24,017 nucleotides of DNA from CAZKXX01 sp964556705 (GTDB taxonomy: Bacteria; Acidobacteriota; Terriglobia; UBA7540), in contig CAZKXX010000059.1 in NCBI GenBank assembly GCA_964556705.1, forward strand, positions 1-24,017. Reading direction: 5' to 3'. The position numbers were made by a program, and so were the translations under genes. Shown here piece by piece: positions 1 through 6,747 of this stretch (position 1 is its first letter; each line of letters begins with the position of its first letter). Under the pieces are notes generated by a model that did no database searches, was not told where the DNA came from, and saw nothing but the letters and a program-made list of their open reading frames with translations.

Positions 1-1148
1 GGAGAGGAGCCGCCAGCAGGCGGGTTGGGAACCCAGGAAGGCCGCGATCCGCCCCTTCCGCCTACATTTGAGCTTGGGGACTGCTTTTTTTGGAGTGGTT
101 TCGGGCAAGGGCTGTTCAAGAAAGTAAAGGGGTTCTCCAGTCCCCCTGGGCCCCGTATCTCCAGATGCAAATGCTCTTCGCCGTCTGGAAGGTTGCGCGC
201 ATTACCCGTATTCCCGGTGTAACCGATAAGCGTGTCCGATTCAACCACGTCACCCATTGAGACGAAAACGGCCTGCAAATGCATATACGTGTATGTGTAG
301 CCGCTCCCGGCGTCAAGCTTAACGTACATGCCGGCTCCGCCCCCTTGGTAGCCCACCGCTGAAACAGTCCCCTCCAAAACGGGAAAAAGAGGCGACCCGG
401 CATGGGCGCTCAAGTCTACCCCTTTATGACCACCTGGAACGACGGTCCCATCCTTGCGAACTCGGCGAGCACCGCGCTCGGGCCGACCGCCCTTTCCAGG
501 ACGATACTGTGTTTTGACAAAGCCCGAACTCCCCGGTGCGCCGATCGGAAATTGTCCACACAACCCGAGTGGATCAGTCAAATTGCAAGGATTGTTCAGC
601 ACGTACGCGTACCGATTCAGCGACTGGGGATTGAGGATGGAGCCCGCAATCGGGTCGGGCGTCAGCCAGCGGTAGAGGCGCGCGTGGTACATGCGGAACA
701 GAGTGGGGTCGAGCGTGGTCTCGGAATCGCGCTCATTGAGCGAGGCGAAGCGCTCGTCGCGCATCGTGCCCGACGAGGCCGCGAGTTGCCCGAACGGGTA
801 GAACACCGACTTCTGCGTGACGGTCCCCGCGTGGTCGGTTACAAAGGTTGTTGACCCCAGGCGATTCGAGTGCAGGAAAAACGTCTGGCTCGCCTCGTAG
901 GTCGCAAACGTCTGCCCGCCGAGCGGCAGAAACAGATTGGTGTACGTCGTGCGGCTGTGCCAGGCGATCACCTGTCCCAGCCCGTCGTAGAGCACGGTGC
1001 GGTACACCGGATTCGTCGCGCCGATTTGCGTCTCCACCCGCTGCCCCAGCGCGTTGTAGGTGAACTCCAGCGTCGCGCAGCCGGAGACCGTTTGCAAGCG
1101 GTTCTCCGCGTCCCACGTGAAGCTGCACGCCGGCGCCACACTTGCGTC
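1..1148 (-). CDS. RHS core C-terminal fragment with M23 (LytM-type) metallopeptidase tip, partial
   Basis: An open frame of 382 codons without a stop runs off the left edge. It begins right after the TAA of the ankyrin gene. The only early start is a GTG at 1139-1137 with no Shine-Dalgarno, and the first ATG lies far inside, so this is best read as an orphan fragment lacking the RHS N-terminus. Residues 1-196 are RHS core: WDAENRL, YNALGQRVE, YDGLGQVIAW, then the core-end signature RYAYVLNNP...DPLGL (192-196). After a short linker an M23 domain shows GHKGVD (H241, D245), YMHL (H290) and EHLHLE (H326, H328). That spacing closely matches the LytM zinc site, so the peptidase site looks intact. 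A Pro/Gly/Ser-rich tail follows. RHS proteins present variable C-terminal toxins; M23 enzymes cut peptidoglycan cross-bridges or glycine-rich peptides. Whether this fragment is expressed is unknown, and a cognate immunity gene could lie beyond base 1. Confidence 0.82.
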
Positions 1149-2408
1149 TTAGGGGATGGCACCGGCACCCTTGAGAATTTCGATGATTTCTGCATGTGTC
1201 GGAGACGATGGTGGAGTGTTCACCGCCCACATGGCCCAATCCAATGCAGTGCGTCCCGCGCGATCCCTCATGTTGACGCTTGCTCCCGCCGCGAGGAGGG
1301 CCTCGATAACATCTTTGTTGCCGGACTTGGATGCCGCAATCAGGGGTGTCACCCCATTCTCATCGTTGACATTGATTTCTGCATGTCCGGCAAGCAAAAG
1401 TCGTAAAGATTGATATGCTCCGCTGGCCGCCGCTACGAGTAATGCGGTTTGTCCATACGCTGTTTTCTGATTGACATTCGCGTTTCTGTCGAGCAACACC
1501 CGCACTGCATCCGGCCAATCAAATTGACTTGCCAGCATCAAGGCAGTTCTTCCGAAGCGGTCGACCAGATTCACATCCGCCCCCGCCTCAATGAGCAGGC
1601 TCAGGGCTGCAGAACGACCACTGATGGCTGCGTACATCAGGGCGGTCATACCATTAGCGTCTTGATGGTTCAAATCCACCCCTTGTACGATCAGAGACTC
1701 AATGGCATCAGAGTTCCCTTCAGATGCCGCAGCCATTAATGGCGTGAAATCAGTATCTTCACCTCCCACATCGTGTTCATATCCTGGTACGCATTCGTCG
1801 TCCGTAACGGCAACTAGGTAGATTCCAGACGCCTGCCTCAGCCCAGCTTTGCGAAGCTGCCGAGTGAGGGAGCCCTTCGCTTTGGCGAAGGCAAGCGAAC
1901 TCAGGCCATCCTCGAGTCCTTGGCGACGAAACTTTGCGATCGTATCCTGGTCCGTAATCACAGTGCGGGTGTCCCAGTATTCCCTGAGAAAGCGCACGTT
2001 TTGTACCTCAAGCTTCGAAATCGCTCCGTCCCACTGGTAGGAGAGCTCGATATTCGCTTGACGAATTCGATGAGTTCGCATGTCCGGTATCCACCGATGT
2101 GGCCTTTCCTCCTTGCGGTACCCCGAAACGAAGAGCATGCGGAGATGGTTCTCTGCGCTCAAAGTCGCAGATAGCTCACGCACGCGCGCTTCGCAATGCG
2201 AAGTGGTCGCGGCCTTAGCTCCAACCGGCACGGAAGCGAGGAGCCCCAGAGCTGCGAGGCTCCACATCCAGATGAGCAAGTAGCGCAGACCTGTTTTTGA
2301 GGTCTGCGGCTTTTTGAATCCAAGACAAATGCCGCAGAGTTTCTGGACGGCGACACTCCGCGCTACCTGCTCCTGCTCGGCCTTTTGCGATGGGTTACTG
2401 CCCGCCAT
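1149..2408 (-). CDS. Secreted or membrane-anchored ankyrin-repeat protein
   Basis: This 419-residue protein has a hydrophobic segment at about residues 43-66 (LLIWMWSLAALGLLASVPVG) that resembles a signal peptide or signal anchor, then a domain I do not recognise (about 70-215), then six ankyrin repeats (221-250, 251-283, 284-316, 317-349, 350-382, 383-419) with clear TALMYAA, TPLIAAS and GADVN-type consensus. No Shine-Dalgarno precedes the ATG at 2408. An alternative ATG at 2267 would begin inside the hydrophobic segment, so the start is uncertain. Its TAA is directly followed, in the same frame, by the RHS-M23 fragment. G+C is about 54.5% over 1201-1800 by hand count, well below the flanking housekeeping genes, which suggests transfer. 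Ankyrin proteins occur among polymorphic-toxin immunity proteins, so an immunity role outside the cytoplasm is possible but unproven. A general secreted ankyrin scaffold is the alternative. Confidence 0.88.
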   Translation of the reverse strand: MAGSNPSQKAEQEQVARSVAVQKLCGICLGFKKPQTSKTGLRYLLIWMWSLAALGLLASVPVGAKAATTSHCEARVRELSATLSAENHLRMLFVSGYRKEERPHRWIPDMRTHRIRQANIELSYQWDGAISKLEVQNVRFLREYWDTRTVITDQDTIAKFRRQGLEDGLSSLAFAKAKGSLTRQLRKAGLRQASGIYLVAVTDDECVPGYEHDVGGEDTDFTPLMAAASEGNSDAIESLIVQGVDLNHQDANGMTALMYAAISGRSAALSLLIEAGADVNLVDRFGRTALMLASQFDWPDAVRVLLDRNANVNQKTAYGQTALLVAAASGAYQSLRLLLAGHAEINVNDENGVTPLIAASKSGNKDVIEALLAAGASVNMRDRAGRTALDWAMWAVNTPPSSPTHAEIIEILKGAGAIP

Positions 2409-2425
2409 GGTGATGGCTGTAGATA

Positions 2426-2447
2426 GACTAGGCTTTGGAAAAAGTCA
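2426..2447 (-). promoter_or_regulatory. Possible promoter for the ankyrin gene (weak)
   Basis: On the minus strand TTGACT (2447-2442) is followed after 17 bases by TATCTA, roughly 2424-2419. The -35 is good and the -10 is poor. It sits only about 11 bases above the annotated ATG, so if real the mRNA would be almost leaderless or would use a later start. Confidence 0.3.
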
Positions 2448-2489
2448 AGCCCGGACTGGACGGAAATCAGGCCGTGGGGAGACCAACGA

Positions 2490-2507
2490 CGGAATTCCCG
2501 AATTCCG
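2490..2507. repeat. 8-bp inverted repeat, possible operator
   Basis: The near-palindrome CGGAATTCCCGAATTCCG has 8-bp arms and a 2-base centre. It lies in the divergent intergenic region, 82 bases above the ankyrin start. It has operator-like symmetry, but no partner site or regulator is identifiable. Confidence 0.4.
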
Positions 2508-2861
2508 ATTGGCGGTGTGGGGCGTTGGGCCGAGGATGGCAGAAGCGGAAGTCAGTCCAAGCCTGCTCGGGTGAGGTATCCAGCGGTCCGGCTAGCCTGG
2601 TTCCTGGGGGACGACACCAGCGCCGCCAGCAACGGGCGAGACGCCGGCGGGAACCTATTCAGTTGAGGCGGCTGAGAAGACTGAGAATCCCGGGTCCGCC
2701 CTTCGCGGCGCTGCTCCCGCCCTCCGTTGGCCGCTGGTTGACGCCCGGCGCCAAACCTGCCAGATTGGTAGTCAGCCTTGATGGGCTGCGGGAATCCAAG
2801 GCGCGGCCTCGCGGTGCGCTGCGCGGAAGCCCACGGTGCTTCCGCTGAGAGGAGAGGTCCG

Positions 2862-3815
2862 ATGCGAGTCGGCAAGCTCTGGTTGGGGGCAGTCGCGTTG
2901 GCGGGTGTCATGCTGCCTGGCTTAGTGAGCGCTCAAACGCTGGCTGAGCGGGCGCTCGGAGGCTTGCCGCCCGACGTGGTTCGCATCGAGTATTCAAGCC
3001 CCGCGCGGCTGCGCTCGCTGCCCAACTACGCGCAGCTCCGGCAGCGCTTTGTGGGCCAGCGGCTGCTTGACATGGAACAGTCCTTCGCGCAGCTCGGCGT
3101 CCGCGAAGACCAGATCAGCGAACTGGTCCTCGCCTGGCGAGTCGCTCCCGGCGTGATTCAGATGGGCGGCTATGTGGCGGGCCGCTTCGACGCGCGGGAG
3201 ATCGAACGCAGTGCGGACGCGCGCGGGTTCGCGCCGGTGGCGGTTGCGACCCGGTCGGGCTACTGCCTGGGCGCGAGCGTTAATGCGCCGTGCCTGGTGA
3301 TTCTCGATTCGGGCTTCGCCGCCTTCGGGGAGCATGCGCTGCTCGAGTCGCTGGTCGCGGCAGAGAGCGGTGACGGCGCGCGGATGACTGCGGACCACCT
3401 CCTGCAAAAGCTCGCCGGGGAAGCCGGCCCGCGGGAGGGCGCGCCCATCTGGGGCGTGGCCGTGCGTGAGGCGATTCCGGACTGGTTCCAGGCCTGGCTG
3501 CCCGCGCAGCAGAACCTGCAGATGGATTGGGCTCGCGCCTTTCAGGGCGTGGACGCGCTCGGATACAGCGTTGAGGCCGGAGACCGCGTGCGGCTTGAGG
3601 TGAAGCTGGATTGCCAGTCGGCCGAAGCCGCTTCGAGCACACGCCAGTTCCTCGAAGGGCTTCGCCTCTTTCAACAGCTTGCCTGGGAGAATACCAACCC
3701 CGGCAAGCCCAACCCCTTTGAGTCGGTCGAACTCTCCTCGAGTGACCGGCGGGTCGAAATGACGCTGGTCACCGCCTATTCAAACTTGGCCGACGCGGCA
3801 GGGCTCAACCGCTAG
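2862..3815 (+). CDS. Secreted protein of unknown function
   Basis: The 317-residue product begins with a clear signal peptide (positively charged MRVGK, hydrophobic core to about residue 21, likely cut near VSA-QT at 24). The ATG at 2862 is chosen because the purine-rich GAGAGGAGAGG lies just upstream and because it starts the signal peptide exactly; an upstream in-frame ATG at 2778 would bury the signal behind 28 residues. I do not recognise a family. The mature part is a mixed globular sequence with no obvious metal or nucleotide motif. It has Cys135 and Cys144, which might form a disulfide in the periplasm, and a third Cys251. The end of the frame overlaps the convergent YkgJ-like gene by 11 bp. 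Base composition resembles the chromosome, not the ankyrin/RHS segment, so it is probably part of the resident genome. Confidence 0.8.
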   Translation: MRVGKLWLGAVALAGVMLPGLVSAQTLAERALGGLPPDVVRIEYSSPARLRSLPNYAQLRQRFVGQRLLDMEQSFAQLGVREDQISELVLAWRVAPGVIQMGGYVAGRFDAREIERSADARGFAPVAVATRSGYCLGASVNAPCLVILDSGFAAFGEHALLESLVAAESGDGARMTADHLLQKLAGEAGPREGAPIWGVAVREAIPDWFQAWLPAQQNLQMDWARAFQGVDALGYSVEAGDRVRLEVKLDCQSAEAASSTRQFLEGLRLFQQLAWENTNPGKPNPFESVELSSSDRRVEMTLVTAYSNLADAAGLNR

Positions 3816-4452
3816 GATTGCCGTCATCGGGTTCCTCCGAGGGCGTGTCCGGCAGGTACTGCTCGAAATCCTCCAGAATGGCTCGGGCCACGGTAATCGG
3901 GTTGGCGTCGCGCCGGCCACCCTGTCGAGTGTATTCCCTCTGAATTTCCCGCCAGTCCTCATAAAGATTGGTGTGAATTTCGACCAGCTTGTCGTCGTCG
4001 ATTTCCTCCCCGGGCTGGAAGTTCAGTTCGCAGGCAAAGACGCGCTCCGGCCGCTGGGGATTATAAAGAGGCATCCCGTACCGGCGGCAGATGAGCGGCC
4101 GACTGGAGTAGATGCGGCAGGCACCGTCCACGAGCGCAGGGCAGGGAAGCCGCAGCCCGGGAGGCGGCAGGCTGCCCCAGGCGTCCGGAGCCGCCCTTTC
4201 GGCGAGGAGTGTTTGTCGTTCGGCGAGGTACTGCCGCGCCTGGGCTCTGAGGCGCTCCCTCTCCTCCGCAGGCAGCGCTTTCACGGCCCGCGAGATGAAC
4301 GCGGCTTCGAGTTCGGTGATCTGAAAGAGATGGTGGCAGCAATCCGTGCAGCCTTGGCGGCAGTGGATCCTGGCTCCGTAACGGCGCTGGTTGCGGTTGA
4401 ACTCCGCTTCCCACGCCTTCGCGATATCCAGAAAGCGACCGTAATTTGGCAT
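3805..4452 (-). CDS. YkgJ-type cysteine-cluster protein
   Basis: This 215-residue protein carries the CxxxCxxCC signature at residues 31-39 (CRQGCTDCC) followed by Cys104, Cys112, Cys122 and Cys141, eight cysteines in all. This is typical of the YkgJ/Fli B-like zinc- or iron-sulfur-binding family (UPF0153). The family's biochemical role is poorly defined; a bound metal or Fe-S cluster is expected from the cysteine pattern. It has no signal peptide, so it is cytoplasmic. The acidic C-terminus (DTPSEEPDDGNPSG) is overlapped tail to tail by the secreted-protein gene. The ATG at 4452 lacks a strong ribosome binding site, and no alternative in-frame start was found upstream. A TATGAT at 4487-4482 could be a -10 element, but no convincing -35 was found. 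Confidence 0.88.
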   Translation of the reverse strand: MPNYGRFLDIAKAWEAEFNRNQRRYGARIHCRQGCTDCCHHLFQITELEAAFISRAVKALPAEERERLRAQARQYLAERQTLLAERAAPDAWGSLPPPGLRLPCPALVDGACRIYSSRPLICRRYGMPLYNPQRPERVFACELNFQPGEEIDDDKLVEIHTNLYEDWREIQREYTRQGGRRDANPITVARAILEDFEQYLPDTPSEEPDDGNPSG

Positions 4453-4628
4453 CTCAGTACGAAGCAGCCCACCGGAAAGCTATCATAAAAGAGGCCTTTC
4501 GAGGGGCTTTGAGGCGAAGACAGGGCTGATTCGTGGACAGAAGAGGGATAAAACTACAAGATATTGTGGTCTAGTCGGCGAAATGCACAAAATAATGGGC
4601 AAAAGATGGATTGAATTGGATGAAATCT

Positions 4629-4661
4629 GTAAGACCATGGGAAGAAACCCGTAAGACTTAC
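4629..4661. promoter_or_regulatory. Candidate operator: two GTAAGAC boxes 22 bp apart
   Basis: GTAAGAC occurs at 4629-4635 and again at 4651-4657. The 22-bp period places both boxes on about the same face of the helix. The second box extends into a perfect inverted repeat GTAAG-A-CTTAC (4651-4661). The pair ends 10 bases before the -35 element at 4672, a usual place for an activator or repressor. The HTH protein encoded just downstream is an obvious candidate binder, but this is inference. Confidence 0.45.
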
Positions 4662-4671
4662 AAAAAAATGC

Positions 4672-4700
4672 TTGACAAGCTCTGAGGCGGAGCGTATAAG
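4672..4700 (+). promoter_or_regulatory. Sigma70-type promoter for HTH-pilMNOPQ
   Basis: TTGACA (4672-4677) is a perfect -35, followed by a 17-base spacer and TATAAG (4695-4700), one mismatch from the -10 consensus. Transcription would start near 4707, giving a leader of about 93 bases before the HTH start codon. This is the best promoter match I found in the window. Confidence 0.75.
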
Positions 4701-4713
4701 CGCCGATAACGAA

Positions 4714-4787
4714 CCCCCTTCCCGGGGGCCTCGTCATGAGATTGTTCCGTCTTGATTCAAGGACAACGGCGCGAGGCAGCACCTCGC
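4714..4787 (+). promoter_or_regulatory. Structured leader with mutually exclusive pairings
   Basis: Hairpin 1 pairs CCCCC 4714-4718 with GGGGG 4724-4728. Hairpin 2 pairs GCGAGG 4771-4776 with CCTCGC 4782-4787 and ends directly before the AGGA ribosome binding site (4788-4791). GCCTCG 4728-4733 is also an exact complement of CGAGGC 4772-4777, so a long-range pairing would disrupt hairpin 2. It does not match any riboswitch I know. Confidence 0.35.
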
Positions 4788-4799
4788 AGGATTGCTGAG

Positions 4800-5021
4800 A
4801 TGGCTGAGATTCGAGAGGTCATGGACATTCGCGAGGCGTCTGAATACCTCGGCGTTTCCCGCGAGACCCTTTACAAATACATTTACGCGGAAAAGATTCC
4901 GGCATTCAAGCTGGGGAACCGGTGGAAGTTCAAGAAGACCGTCCTGGATCGCTGGATGGAGAAGCAGAGCACGCACCGCGACGCCCGTGGCGGGCGGCGG
5001 AGGCGGGCCGCGGCTCGGTAG
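4800..5021 (+). CDS. Small excisionase/MerR-type helix-turn-helix DNA-binding protein
   Basis: The 73-residue protein has the HTH_17/excisionase pattern in its first 55 residues: MDIREASEYLGVSRETLYKY, then an IPAFKLGNRWKFKK wing and VLDRWME. The tail (residues 57-73) is very Arg-rich and may add non-specific DNA contacts. The ATG at 4800 is chosen because CAGGA at 4787-4791 gives an 8-base spacing; the ATG at 4821 has its purine tract too close, and a TTG at 4752 would add unlikely residues. It is the first gene after the strong promoter, and its stop lies 11 bases before pilM, so it is co-transcribed with the pilus genes. Family members act as excisionases, phage regulators or small transcription factors. 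Here autoregulation or control of the pil operon is the natural guess; no integrase or attachment site is nearby. Confidence 0.85.
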   Translation: MAEIREVMDIREASEYLGVSRETLYKYIYAEKIPAFKLGNRWKFKKTVLDRWMEKQSTHRDARGGRRRRAAAR

Positions 5022-5032
5022 GGAGATCGAAC

Positions 5033-6088
5033 ATGTTTGGCTTTGGAAAGCCGAAAGGCCTGGTCGGGTTGGACATCGGATCGAGCTCGGTGAAGGCCGT
5101 CGAGCTGAGGAAGAAAGGGACGGCTTACGAGCTCGTGAACATTGGCATGGAAACGTTGCCGCCGGACACGGTGGTGGACGGGCTGATCATGAACGCCATC
5201 GACGTTTCGACGGCGATCGAGAAGGTCTTTACCGACAACAAGGTGAAGACGAGGAACGTGGCCACGGCCGTATCGGGCCACGCCGTCATTGTCAAGCGGA
5301 TTACGGTGAACGCCGCCACGCCGGAGGAGGTCGCCTACGCCATCCCGGTCGAGGCCCAGCAGTACATCCCCTTCGACATCGCCGACGTGAATATCGATCA
5401 CCAGGTGCTCGGACCGGCGGCGGGCCCCGGGTACGATGTCATGCTCGTGGCCGTCAAGCGCGACAAGATCCTGAACCACACGAACGTCCTGAGCCAGTCC
5501 GGCAAGGTGCCGATGGTGGTGGATATTGACGCCTTCGCGCTCCAGAACGCCTTCGAGGTCAACTACGATCCCCCGCCGGACCTGATGGTGGCGCTGCTCA
5601 ACATCGGCGCGAGCATCATGAACATCAACATCGTCCGAGGCGGCGTCCCGCTCTTCACCCGCGACGTCTCGGTGGGCGGCAATCAATATACGGACACGCT
5701 CCAGAAGGAGCTTGACCTCAGCTACGAGGACGCCGAACGGCTCAAGCAGGGTGAAGAGCTCCCCACCGTGTCGGCGGAGGCGCGTTCGGGGCATATCCGG
5801 TCCGTCACGGAGATTCTGCTCCTGGAAATCCAGAAGACCTTTGACTTCTTCCGGCAGACGACGACCACGGAGAACATCCACCGCATTTACGTGGCGGGCG
5901 GGACGGCGCGGATCGAGGGGCTTGTGGACCTGCTCCAGGAAGAGTTCAGTATTCCCGTGGAAGTCATGAACCCGTTCCTGCGCATCCAGTACAACGCCTC
6001 CAAGATCGATCCGAACTATATCCATGAAATCGGGCCCCGTATGAGCGTTGCCGTGGGGCTGGCGTTGAGGAGCTTTGACACGCCATGA
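5033..6088 (+). CDS. pilM: Type IV pilus assembly protein PilM (actin-like ATPase)
   Basis: This 351-residue cytoplasmic protein has an FtsA/actin-like fold. The phosphate-1 motif is GLDIGSSSVKAVEL at residues 12-25, and the second phosphate motif is YVAGGTARIEGL starting at Tyr286. PilM binds the N-terminal INLL peptide of PilN and links the inner-membrane alignment complex to the cytoplasmic motor. Length is normal for the family. The ATG at 5033 is preceded by GGGAG (5021-5025), 7 bases away; a longer in-frame reading from 4922 only runs through the HTH gene in another frame. The stop codon overlaps the pilN start (ATGA), indicating translational coupling, and the 1:1 stoichiometry of PilM and PilN fits that. 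Confidence 0.96.
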   Translation: MFGFGKPKGLVGLDIGSSSVKAVELRKKGTAYELVNIGMETLPPDTVVDGLIMNAIDVSTAIEKVFTDNKVKTRNVATAVSGHAVIVKRITVNAATPEEVAYAIPVEAQQYIPFDIADVNIDHQVLGPAAGPGYDVMLVAVKRDKILNHTNVLSQSGKVPMVVDIDAFALQNAFEVNYDPPPDLMVALLNIGASIMNINIVRGGVPLFTRDVSVGGNQYTDTLQKELDLSYEDAERLKQGEELPTVSAEARSGHIRSVTEILLLEIQKTFDFFRQTTTTENIHRIYVAGGTARIEGLVDLLQEEFSIPVEVMNPFLRIQYNASKIDPNYIHEIGPRMSVAVGLALRSFDTP

Positions 6089-6735
6089 TGAAAATAAACC
6101 TTCTGGGAGTCGCCAAGCCCATTGGAGTGCCGGCCGGTCCTCCGCCGACGACGGCGCGCCAGGCCATCATCTTTCTGGGAGTGTTGGGCGTGTGCGCGGT
6201 GGTGGTCGGTTTCTTCCACTTTGTCTGGACGAGTGAGATCAACCGGCTGAACCAGGAAATCGAGGTGCAGCGGCGCGAAGCCGAACGGCTCCGGCAGATC
6301 CGGGAAGAGAACCAGAAATATGTCCAGCGGCGGCAGCAGCTCGAGCAGCGCATCAATACGATTCAGGCGCTTCAAGCGGGCCGCGTCGGCCCCGCGCAGT
6401 TCATGAACGCGCTCGGGCTGACGGCCACCCAGCGGGCCGACCTCTACCTGCTTTCGGTGGCGCCGGAGGGGAATCGCGTGGCCATCCGAGGGCAGGCCAA
6501 TTCCGTGGAAAGCATCGCTGAGTTCATCACCGCCTTGAAGCGGAACGAGAGCTTTGATGACGTACAGTTGCGGCAGTATTTCCAGGACGACGAGCATAGC
6601 CGGGTGACGTACAAGTTCAACATCGATATCGTCTATAAGCTGCCGACGCCACCGCAACCGGCCGGGCAGCAGCAGGCCCAGCAAGGCCAGGCGGGAGCTC
6701 CGGGGGCGGCTCCGCCGCGCCCGGCAGGTTTGTAG
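6085..6735 (+). CDS. pilN: Type IV pilus inner-membrane protein PilN
   Basis: The 216-residue protein begins with MMKINLLG, the conserved PilM-binding peptide. It is followed by one transmembrane helix (about residues 27-47), a coiled coil of heptads rich in Arg, Glu and Gln (about 50-95), and a periplasmic ferredoxin-like PilN domain (about 100-185). The tail (about 188-216) is Pro/Gln/Ala-rich. PilN dimerises with PilO to connect cytoplasmic PilM with PilP and PilQ. It overlaps pilM by 4 nt. Two adjacent ATG codons (6085, 6088) are possible starts; GAGGAG at 6067-6072 is somewhat distant from both, which is compatible with coupling to pilM. Confidence 0.95.
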   Translation: MMKINLLGVAKPIGVPAGPPPTTARQAIIFLGVLGVCAVVVGFFHFVWTSEINRLNQEIEVQRREAERLRQIREENQKYVQRRQQLEQRINTIQALQAGRVGPAQFMNALGLTATQRADLYLLSVAPEGNRVAIRGQANSVESIAEFITALKRNESFDDVQLRQYFQDDEHSRVTYKFNIDIVYKLPTPPQPAGQQQAQQGQAGAPGAAPPRPAGL

Positions 6736-6747
6736 GAGGCTACGAAG

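Larger units (their letters stand above)
2409..2861. other. Intergenic region without a credible gene
   Basis: This is a divergent gap between the ankyrin gene and the secreted-protein gene. Short open frames exist on both strands but have arginine/proline-rich, low-quality translations and no ribosome binding sites. It contains an 8-bp inverted repeat CGGAATTC-CC-GAATTCCG at 2490-2507 and, close to the next gene, a hairpin GCGGAAGC / GCTTCCGC (2823-2830 and 2838-2845, 7-base loop). I see no tRNA, IS end or RHS remnant here. Confidence 0.6.
4453..4799. other. AT-rich divergent regulatory region upstream of the pilus operon
   Basis: No credible gene is present. The stretch from about 4540 to 4670 is around 38-40% G+C in two lines counted by hand, a sharp dip in a high-GC genome. 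It contains two tandem near-repeats (TGGATTGAAT 4607-4616, TGGATGAAAT 4617-4626), paired GTAAGAC boxes, a strong promoter and a structured leader, annotated separately. A 99-codon minus-strand frame crossing it does not look like protein. Confidence 0.65.

Noticed and set aside
402..854. Plus-strand open frame across the left end
   Set aside because: The opposite strand encodes recognisable RHS core and M23 motifs over the same bases.
2435..2848. 137-codon plus-strand frame in the intergenic gap
   Set aside because: Arg/Pro-rich translation, no ribosome binding site and no family resemblance; it overlaps the leader of the secreted-protein gene.
4483..4782. 99-codon minus-strand frame above the pilus operon
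   Set aside because: It covers the AT-rich promoter region and leader of the opposite-strand operon, and its translation does not look like a protein.
4800..5021. HTH gene as an excisionase of an integrated element
   Set aside because: No integrase, attachment-site repeat or phage gene is nearby, and it is tightly joined to the pilus operon.
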